Assembly: GCA_026770595.1 (NCBI GenBank)
Contig: MU634380.1
Location: 1 to 12,745 of the forward strand
DNA length: 12,745 nt
Direction: 5' to 3'
Source: Ochromonadaceae sp. CCMP2298
Taxonomy: Eukaryota; Sar; Synurophyceae; Ochromonadales; Ochromonadaceae
Positions 9,365-12,745 of this stretch are shown here, piece by piece. Positions within the stretch are counted from its first letter, which is position 1. Each line of letters opens with the position of its first letter. Below the pieces are notes generated by a model. That model was not told where the DNA came from. It worked only from the letters and a program-made list of their open reading frames with translations, and searched no databases. A program made the position numbers and the translations under genes.

Positions 9365-12300
9365 GTACGTGTCCGAACTACTTAAAAAACGTCTTTTTAT
9401 CATGATTCCCTACCCAAATCTGTTTTTTCCACCTCGAACACACATACGCTAACTGGTATTTTTTCTTAAACCCGTTGTGTATTTTATGGTTTATCCGATT
9501 CGGTCTCCTGCCTCTCAGCACGGGTGGAGTTCCTGTTCGGGGCGGGCTTCCTGGACGACTCGATCATAATGCGCGGCCCCCTGATCGAGATAAACATAGC
9601 CCTCAGAGGACTTAACTACCAACCAGACCTGAACTGGAACAGCCTGCAGGGGGGTCAGGCAGCGTATCACGGCGTGTCGAGCGTGGAGACGCTGCACATA
9701 CGTGTGGTGGATGCGGGGGGCCTGGAGGACGCAGAGTCGGTCAGTATCTTCGTGAAGCCGGCCAACGACCCCCCTGTGCTGTCCGTGGGACTCGTGCTGC
9801 ACGACGAGGTCGACTCGGTGGCTGACCAGCTCTCACACACAGGTAGGAATCATTTAATTCGTCGATTCATATAATTAGTCATTTGATTAGTCAAACCTTC
9901 ACTAATCCCACCGACCCCCTCTGACCCCCTACCCCCCCCTACCCTCACTAATACAGTACTGACCGTGCAGACCCTGCAGTGCCTGGAGAATGAGAAGTGC
10001 CCCCTGGCTGACCTCGTGGTGAGAGACGTGGATGTGAGGGAGACGGTGAACGGGCTGATGCTGGTAACCCTCTCTGCGCGTAACGGCTCGTTCAGCGTGG
10101 ATAGGCACAGCCCCCTAGCCAGATTCTTCAACAGAGACACAGGCACAGGTGCAGGCACAGGTGCAGGCGCAGGCGCAGGCAGGGTGGTTATATCCGTACC
10201 TCCCACGGCCCTGGATACGGTTTTAAAAGGCGTCGCCTACACACCCGAGGTGGACTTTTACGGCTTCGATAGCATCGTGGTGACAGCTGACGACATGGGG
10301 AACACGGGCTACGGCCCCCTGTGCCCCGGTCTCGAGAGTCTGGGTGTCCCCTGTCCCCTCACAGACACACTCACCATACCCGTGTATGTGTCCCCCGCAC
10401 CCGACAGCGTGGAGATCCTCCTACCCGGCGTGGCCACCTGCACGGAGGACGGAGCAGCCCTGCTGTCACTCAGCTTCGTGAACCACCAGCACATCGCATT
10501 AGACAGCCTGGATGCCTCCACCCATGACACCTTCGCAGCTGCCCAGTTGGTTAACATCACAGCCAACAAGGTGTTCCATGTGCGCCTGGTCACCTCGGCC
10601 GGCACCCTGTCTCTACAGGTGGCGCCTGAGGGGCTGGTGTTCGATGCAGGGACGGGGGGGGGAGAGCAGCAGTCAGAGATGGCATTCCAGGGGCCCCTCC
10701 ATCTGCTCAATGCGGCAGTGGCGGGGGTGCGGTTCGAACCCTCTCTGCACCTGAATATGCTCAATGCCGGCACAAGCTCGGTCTCCGTGACTATCACCGA
10801 CACGACCACGGTGGGGGTAGAGGGGGGGTCTATTGGCCTACCGAGGGTGGCGACAGCGGTGGCGGATCTGTTTGTGCGGGTGCTGCCGGTGGACGATGCG
10901 CCCAAGGTATATAAATATATATGTACATATGTATTTATATATATATGTATTAAATCCCCTCTCTCTATACTATTATATGTATTTAACCCCCTCCCATACT
11001 ATAAATATGTATTAACCCCCTCTCTCTATACTATAATGTGTATTTAACCCACTAGGTGCACCTGCCTGGCGAGGTCTTTGAGGTGGGGGACAGCCTCTCG
11101 GGGAGGGTGGCAACCGTCGTATCGGTGGCACCCGTGCTGCTATTGGAGGAGCAGGAGTACACTTTAAGCGAGTTGTATGTGACCGACGTGGATGCAGGGG
11201 AGTACAAATACTCCACAATGGCTGTCACGGTCACCTGCCTGCACGGCACATTCTCATCACACAACCTCACAGCCGCCCACTTCCTGCAGCCCATGGGCCT
11301 ACCCTCCACGCCTATATATCAACAGTCTCTGTACGGCCGTCAGCAGGTGTCAGCGCAGTCCCGGTCAGTGCGACTGCAGGGCTCTCTAGGCGAGGTAAAT
11401 GCACTTCTGGCGCAGCTCACGTACCGCCCAGATATACACTACAACGGGGCAGACGGTGTCACAGTCAGTGTGTGCGCGGTGTGCCTGAGACGCAGCGGGG
11501 TAGTGGAGGCAGTGTTGGGGTTCGAATCTAGCAGCAGCAGCAGCACCAGCAGCAGCACCAGCACCTCTACTACCTCTACCCCCTCTCCTGCCTCTGCCTC
11601 TCCCTTCCTGGACCTTACTCGGGACGACTGCCCCACCTGCCACTCACAGACGCTGCCCCTGCTGCTCAGTGCCGTCAACGACGCCCCTGAGTGGGTGGCG
11701 CCCCGCACACCCTTAATGGTACTAATAATAATAATACTCGTAATAATAATAATAATAATACTCATAATAATACTCATAATAATACTCAAAAAAATACTCA
11801 TAATACTCGTACTAATACTACTATACACACCCCTACCTCTATTTCCAACACAGGTCCTGGAGGACCAGGCGTACCCCGTGGGCGGCGTGAGTGTGGTGGA
11901 TGTGGACTCAGAACACCTGCTCGTGCGTCTGCAGGTGGACAGGGGCACCCTCACACTGCCCTTCTTGCCCCTAAACGTGACCCTCCTGGAGGGGCAGGGG
12001 GACAACGACGCGGCAGTGCTCATGCGCGGCTCTCTCACTAACCTCAACATCGCCCTGGCTAGCTTGCTCTACCAGCCCCCGCGTAACTGGAACTCCCTCA
12101 AGACCGGCGTGCCTGACGTGCTGCATCTGACAGTCACAGACGGAGGGGGGGTCATGGCGGGATCCCCCTCCTCCCCCTCCTCTGAGCCCCTTACGGCCAC
12201 AGCAGAGGTGGTGCTGGTGGTAACGGACGCCCAACACACACCCTACGTGCTTCTACCCGGCATGACCACCGTCCCCCACCCCTGCAACAGCCAGGACGGA

Positions 12301-12745
12301 CAGTTGGGCGAGTATCAGGAAATCCGCGTAACGCCCAGGTAGGTGTAGGTGTTGTAGAATGACACAGAAGTCGTATTTGTATCATGATTCCCTAGACCAA
12401 ATCAGGTCTTTTCACCTCGAACACACATACGCTAACTTTTTTTTTTCTAAAACCCATTTTATATTTTGTGGTTTGTCTAATTCGGTCTACGGACGCTTCT
12501 CAGGCAGCAACAGTGTGAGCGCATCACGGGCGTGGACGTGCTGCACGTTACCGAAGATACTCCTACTATCATACACAACGTGACTGTGGGCGACGCGGAC
12601 GAGGCGTATAGGGAATTCCTAATGGCGGATTACCAGCTAAACCTGTCCTGCACACACGGCCTGCTGGCCCTGCCCGACGCTCTCAAGTACGGAGTCAGAG
12701 TGACAGTGCTGCGGGGCAGTGGGGGCAGTGGCAGTGGCAGTGGGG
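1..12745 (+). CDS. Giant multi-repeat CSPG/cadherin-like surface protein, spliced, partial at both ends
   Basis: Gene-level entry: join of 1-9364, 9519-9842, 9957-10906, 11056-11718, 11854-12338 and 12504-12745, about 4,009 codons in one continuous frame. The base-1 GTG reads as Val inside an existing domain, so it is not a start. The frame is still open at the last base. The product is a tandem array of about 20 repeats ending in V-N-D-P-P-like linkers, with N/D pairs at residues 339, 636-637, 975-976, 1290-1291, 1723-1724, 2593-2594, 2809-2810, 2998-2999 and 3204-3205. Most repeats also carry an early S/T-D-x-D segment. This layout is known from CSPG4/FRAS1-type and bacterial cadherin-like repeat proteins, where acidic linkers often bind calcium. 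I infer an extracellular adhesive or structural role. No signal peptide, membrane helix or catalytic domain is visible in the spliced product, but both termini are missing. The exact gene is not recognised. Confidence 0.88.
325..366 (+). repeat. 21-bp tandem duplication, each unit containing a TCCCAGAACTGGGA palindrome
   Basis: Two head-to-tail 21-nt copies (325-345 and 346-366) encode N-S-Q-N-W-D-L and N-S-Q-N-W-D-S. Each copy contains TCCCAG-AA-CTGGGA, an inverted repeat with 6-bp arms. The duplication sits in the strand right after the F-R-V-T-F motif of module block A. Its core resembles the palindromes at 6102-6137 and 6907-6921. Confidence 0.85.
816..849 (+). repeat. Poly-C low-complexity tract encoding Pro/Thr linker
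   Basis: A run of ten C (816-825) is followed by runs of five and eight C separated by single A. It encodes C-P-P-P-T-P-T-P-P-T. The frame continues unbroken on both sides. It is the longest of many C6-C9 and G6-G9 runs in exon 1. Confidence 0.85.
1378..1458 (+). repeat. G-rich degenerate repeat encoding Gly/Ser/Ala linker
   Basis: Repeating GGGG blocks spaced by 2-6 bases encode a run of G-S-G, G-A-G-S-G and G-L-G-A-G. It forms a flexible linker ahead of an Ala/Ser strand and the degenerate linker near residue 500. Several G-tracts of four or more make the coding strand quadruplex-prone. Confidence 0.8.
2509..2583 (+). repeat. 15-bp G-rich minisatellite encoding (G-S-G-G-M/T) repeats
   Basis: About four copies of a 15-nt unit of the form GGTAGTGGGGGTATG follow the acidic D-G-D-V-D-G segment of a CSPG-like repeat. 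They encode G-S-G-G-M/T pentads. The unit length keeps the frame, so copy-number change would only lengthen the linker. Confidence 0.85.
2676..2732 (+). repeat. GCCACC/CCCGCCACC microsatellite encoding Thr-Pro-Ala tract
   Basis: A C-rich repeat gives T-P-A-T-P-A-T-P-A-T-A-A-T-A-T-A-T-P-A in the coding frame. It lies in a loop between the 'Y-T-V-L' and 'L-T-V-Q-L' strands of the repeat spanning residues ~800-975. A Pro/Thr loop of this kind is a plausible O-glycosylation site (inference). Confidence 0.8.
5881..7500 (+). other. Protein module block B: four WxVTF-type modules (about residues 1961-2500)
   Basis: Four tandem modules interrupt the CSPG-like array. Signature strands are W-E-V-T-F (W2061), W-Q-V-T-F (W2167), W-R-I-T-F (W2341) and W-Y-I-A-F (W2453). 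Starts are G-G-N-F-S-L (~1961), G-G-S-F-Q-L (~2100), a diverged 'V-V-E-V-R-L' unit (~2235) and G-G-T-F-G-L (~2395). Two copies share 'y/f-D-A-s/p...A-L-E-x-L' between start and signature. The third unit is longer and more diverged. After the fourth, a CSPG-like 'L..V.Y.P..D..G' half repeat resumes at ~2535. The modules match block A at residues 1-150. Confidence 0.6.
6102..6137 (+). repeat. Perfect 14-bp inverted repeat inside the coding sequence
   Basis: The left arm AAGTCCCGATACTG (6102-6115) is the exact reverse complement of the right arm CAGTATCGGGACTT (6124-6137), with an 8-nt loop. It encodes L-S-P-D-T-E-E-S-Q-Y-R-D-L without breaking the frame. It lies just before the W-E-V-T-F strand of the first block B module. 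The right arm, TCCCAGTATCGGGACTTG with its flank, resembles the palindromes at 325-366 and 6907-6921. Confidence 0.9.
7685..7726 (+). repeat. CT-rich Ser/Thr-Phe repeat (T-S-F-S-T)
   Basis: A pyrimidine-rich tract encodes S-T-S-F-S-T-T-T-S-T-S-F-S-T. A 20-nt stretch (7685-7704) is identical to 2135-2154, and a shorter relative lies at 6437-6452. All are read in the same frame. It forms a loop in the CSPG-like repeat just before linker A-N-D-P-P (2592-2596). Confidence 0.8.
7771..9012 (+). other. Protein region: CSPG/cadherin-like repeats after module block B (about residues 2591-3004)
   Basis: Linkers A-N-D-P-P (2592-2596), L-N-D-P-P (2808-2812) and V-E-D-A-P (2997-3001) define the units. 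D-x-D segments are clear at V-S-D-V-D-I-D (~2688) and I-S-D-P-D-L-D (~2852). The 'L.Y.P..D..G.D' motif appears as L-L-Y-T-P-D-A-D-W-F-G-V-D near 2955. The unit from 2593 to 2809 is longer because of a T-Q-N repeat and a Gly/Val-rich insert. Confidence 0.7.
7876..7921 (+). repeat. ACACAGAAC microsatellite encoding (T-Q-N) repeat
   Basis: Degenerate 9-nt units encode T-Q-N-T-Q-N-T-N-T-Q-N-T-Q-N. They are followed at about 7957-8007 by a GTG/GGG repeat encoding G-V-E-G-V and G-G-V-G-V-E-G-V-V-V-G. Both are inserted between the start of a CSPG-like repeat and its V-S-D-V-D-I-D segment. They give an unusually long, probably flexible insert. Confidence 0.8.
9365..9518 (+). other. Intron 1 (154 nt, phase 1), introner-like, homologous to intron 5
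   Basis: Donor CCAG|GTACGT and acceptor CTCTCAG|CACG. Splicing joins G (9364) to CA (9519-9520) and restores the repeat frame: '..H-G-T-L-T-I-P-R-A-P' then 'A-R-V-E-F-L-F'. The intron is visibly AT-rich against its exons and contains a CTAAC branch-site-like motif at 9449-9453. It matches intron 5 in several blocks: 15 identical nt at 9398-9412, 25 identical nt at 9430-9454 and ATTCGGTCT at 9498-9506. Confidence 0.9.
9519..9842 (+). CDS. Exon 2: second half of one CSPG-like repeat and start of the next
   Basis: 324 nt, phase 1 at both ends, residues 3122-3230. It completes the repeat cut by intron 1: 'G-P-L-I-E-I-N-I-A-L-R-G-L-N-Y-Q-P-D-L-N-W-N', then a strand with V-V-D-A-G-G, then 'V-S-I-F-V-K-P-A-N-D-P-P-V-L' (N3204). 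The next repeat begins and is cut by intron 2 before its D-x-D segment. Because both ends share a phase, this exon could be skipped without a frameshift; that is possible but unproven. No low-complexity tract is present. Confidence 0.88.
9843..9956 (+). other. Intron 2 (114 nt, phase 1)
   Basis: Donor ACAG|GTAGGA and acceptor AATACAG|TACTG. The joined codon is G+TA (Val), followed by L-T-V-Q-T-L-Q-C-L-E-N-E. Read-through would stop inside the intron at 9872-9874. It has an AT-rich first half and a C-rich second half ending near a CTAAT branch-like motif. CACTAAT occurs twice, ahead of the C-rich stretch and next to the acceptor. ATTAGTCA is directly repeated in the first half. It shows no evident similarity to introns 1 and 5. 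Confidence 0.88.
9957..10906 (+). CDS. Exon 3: about two CSPG-like repeats
   Basis: 950 nt, residues 3230-3546. The first repeat has V-R-D-V-D-V-R, 'A-R-N-G-S-F-S-V', an insert of G-T-G-A-G-A-G (10137-10182), then 'V-A-Y-T-P-E-V-D-F-Y-G-F-D-S' and linker V-S-P-A-P-D-S-V. The second has C-T-E-D-G, 'S-A-G-T-L-S-L', 'V-R-F-E-P-S-L-H-L-N' and linker V-L-P-V-D-D-A-P-K, where intron 3 follows. Two cysteines (C-L-E-N-E-K-C) near the exon start could form a local disulfide, and P-L-C-P-G...V-P-C-P-L adds another pair; these pairings are inference. The frame runs on past 10906 into intron 3. That tail is intronic and is rejected, because the phase-0 acceptor at 11055 resumes the repeat. Confidence 0.88.
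10137..10182 (+). repeat. GGCACA/GGTGCA/GGCGCA hexamer repeat encoding Gly-Thr/Gly-Ala
   Basis: Degenerate 6-nt units encode T-G-T-G-A-G-T-G-A-G-A-G-A-G. The tract sits in the loop before 'R-V-V-I-S-V-P' of the first repeat in exon 3, a loop position where other repeats also carry Gly-rich inserts. Confidence 0.8.
10907..11055 (+). other. Intron 3 (149 nt, phase 0) containing a minisatellite
   Basis: Donor CAAG|GTATAT and acceptor CCACTAG|GTGCAC. Codon AAG (Lys) ends exon 3 and GTG (Val) opens exon 4, giving V-D-D-A-P-K-V-H-L-P-G-E. The first ~35 nt are alternating AT. The rest is a tandem repeat of about 31 nt. The acceptor AG is followed by G, so the next base also reads GT. Confidence 0.85.
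10944..11055 (+). repeat. ~31-bp minisatellite in intron 3 (about 3.6 copies)
   Basis: Copies start at about 10944, 10976, 11006 and 11037 (spacings 32, 30 and 31). Each begins TATGTATTTAAC-like, then a C-run, a CT-run and ACTATA. The last, partial copy runs into the acceptor ACCCACTAG. Every unit therefore carries a TTAAC branch-like motif plus a pyrimidine tract. Confidence 0.85.
11056..11718 (+). CDS. Exon 4: one CSPG-like repeat with Ser/Thr-rich insert
   Basis: 663 nt, phase 0 at both ends, residues 3547-3767. It holds nearly one full repeat: V-T-D-V-D-A-G-E, 'V-T-C-L-H-G-T-F-S', 'L-T-Y-R-P-D-I-H-Y-N-G-A-D', a cysteine pair C-A-V-C, a Ser/Thr tract, then 'L-P-L-L-L-S-A-V-N-D-A-P-E-W'. 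Exon boundaries therefore nearly coincide with repeat boundaries, and the exon is symmetric, so it could be skipped or duplicated in frame. The frame remains open through intron 4 into exon 5; I treat 11719-11853 as intron because splicing gives the normal linker-to-repeat transition. Confidence 0.87.
11529..11609 (+). repeat. AGC/ACC trinucleotide tract encoding poly-Ser/Thr linker
   Basis: AGCAGC... and CTCTACTACC... stretches encode about 16 consecutive Ser/Thr residues, then T-P-S-P-A-S-A-S-P. It is a loop insert before the terminal strands of the exon 4 repeat. It is the most nearly pure trinucleotide repeat in the coding sequence. Confidence 0.85.
11719..11853 (+). other. Intron 4 (135 nt, phase 0), ATA-microsatellite, no in-frame stop
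   Basis: Donor AATG|GTACTA and acceptor AACACAG|GTCCTG. Length is 45 codons and the coding frame through it has no stop, so retention would be translatable. The body is ATA/CTC-type trinucleotide repeat, then a TACTAATAC branch-like motif and a pyrimidine-rich C/T stretch before the acceptor. Splicing gives '..N-D-A-P-E-W-V-A-P-R-T-P-L-M' followed by 'V-L-E-D-Q-A-Y-P-V-G-G-V-S-V-V-D-V-D', the normal repeat-start pattern. That is why it is called an intron. Confidence 0.82.
11854..12338 (+). CDS. Exon 5: one CSPG-like repeat
   Basis: 485 nt, phase 0 start and phase 2 end, residues 3768-3929. It contains V-L-E-D-Q-A-Y, V-V-D-V-D-S-E, 'V-D-R-G-T-L-T-L-P', 'N-I-A-L-A-S-L-L-Y-Q-P-P-R-N-W-N', T-V-T-D-G-G-G, and the terminal strand 'E-V-V-L-V-V-T-D-A-Q-H-T-P-Y-V'. 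The linker has lost the N-D-P-P form. It is close in sequence to the repeat spanning introns 1 and 2: both have L-N-I/I-N-I-A-L, Y-Q-P and N-W-N-S-L. A recent shared origin of these two units is plausible. Confidence 0.87.
12339..12503 (+). other. Intron 5 (165 nt, phase 2), introner-like, homologous to intron 1
   Basis: Donor CCAG|GTAGGT and acceptor CTTCTCAG|GCAG. Codon AG+G (Arg) joins '..I-R-V-T-P-R' to 'Q-Q-Q-C-E-R-I-T-G-V-D-V-L-H-V-T-E-D-T-P'. Read-through stops at once at 12340-12342. The 15-nt block at 12380-12394, the 25-nt block at 12413-12437 (ending in GCTAAC plus T) and ATTCGGTCT at 12480-12488 match intron 1 exactly, with diverged sequence between. The first ~40 nt do not match. 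Other GT or AG choices within a few bases exist, but only this pair was found to fit the flanking frames and splice consensus together. Confidence 0.87.
12504..12745 (+). CDS. Exon 6 (3' incomplete): start of a further CSPG-like repeat
   Basis: It begins in phase 2; the frame is set by 'V-T-E-D-T-P-T-I-I-H-N-V-T-V-G-D-A-D-E', the typical repeat opening with its D-x-D. 'L-S-C-T-H-G-L-L-A-L-P' follows, the same C-x-H-G strand seen in exon 4. The window ends in a G-S-G-G-S-G-S-G-S-G tract encoded by GGCAGT units (12714-12745). The gene continues beyond the window. Confidence 0.8.

Noticed and set aside
9365-9405. C-terminal tail G-T-C-P-N-Y-L-K-N-V-F-L-S and stop codon as the natural end of the protein
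   Set aside because: It begins exactly at a GTACGT donor, turns AT-rich, and an in-phase acceptor at 9518 restores the missing half of the same repeat.
11719-11853. A real transmembrane helix encoded by the Ile/Leu run
   Set aside because: The DNA is an ATA-type microsatellite bounded by a GT donor and a pyrimidine-tract AG acceptor. Removing it gives the normal linker-to-repeat transition. Retention remains possible and is listed as a finding.
12359-12583. Small + strand open frame across intron 5 and exon 6
   Set aside because: It is in a different frame from the exon 6 repeat (V-T-E-D-T-P...G-D-A-D) and lies half within the introner-like intron.
1-12745. Bacterial origin (tandem cadherin-like repeat adhesin)
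   Set aside because: The repeats do resemble bacterial ones, but five GT-AG introns with matching phases and branch-like motifs place the gene in a eukaryote.

Overview
The window lies entirely inside one very large, intron-containing gene on the + strand. Neither gene end is present: the reading frame is open at base 1 and at base 12745. Five GT-AG introns with matching phases, a GC-rich coding sequence and a giant repetitive surface-type protein point to a eukaryote, most likely a unicellular alga or other protist. A stramenopile or haptophyte is my guess, held weakly. No RNA gene, promoter, terminator or second gene could be supported on either strand.

Layout: exon 1 (1-9364, 5' incomplete) is uninterrupted for over 9.3 kb. 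Introns then cluster in the last 3.4 kb: intron 1 (9365-9518), exon 2 (9519-9842), intron 2 (9843-9956), exon 3 (9957-10906), intron 3 (10907-11055), exon 4 (11056-11718), intron 4 (11719-11853), exon 5 (11854-12338), intron 5 (12339-12503), exon 6 (12504-12745, 3' incomplete). Intron phases are 1, 1, 0, 0 and 2. Splicing gives about 4,009 codons of continuous protein. Residue numbers below count from base 1 of the window along the spliced product.

The protein is built from about 20 repeats of roughly 110-180 residues of the CSPG/NG2 (cadherin-like) type. Each has a D-x-D segment near the start, an 'hG-T-L' strand, an 'L..L.Y.P...F.G.D' segment and a terminal 'V-N-D-P-P'-like linker. Two blocks of a different module, recognised by a W-x-(V/I)-(T/A)-F signature, interrupt this array: one at residues 1-150 and one at about 1961-2500. 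Low-complexity Gly/Ser/Thr/Pro linkers and many N-x-S/T sequons fit an extracellular, adhesive or cell-covering protein. Function is inferred from architecture only.

The most notable signals are: (1) introns 1 and 5 are clearly homologous to each other along most of their length, although they sit at non-equivalent positions and in different phases, as expected of an introner-like intron family; (2) a short palindrome around TCCCAG...GGGA recurs in exon 1, always in the same frame, including a perfect 14-bp inverted repeat; (3) intron 4 is an ATA-type microsatellite of 135 nt with no in-frame stop, whose retention would insert a very hydrophobic Ile/Leu segment; (4) intron 3 is largely a ~31-bp minisatellite that runs to the 3' splice site.
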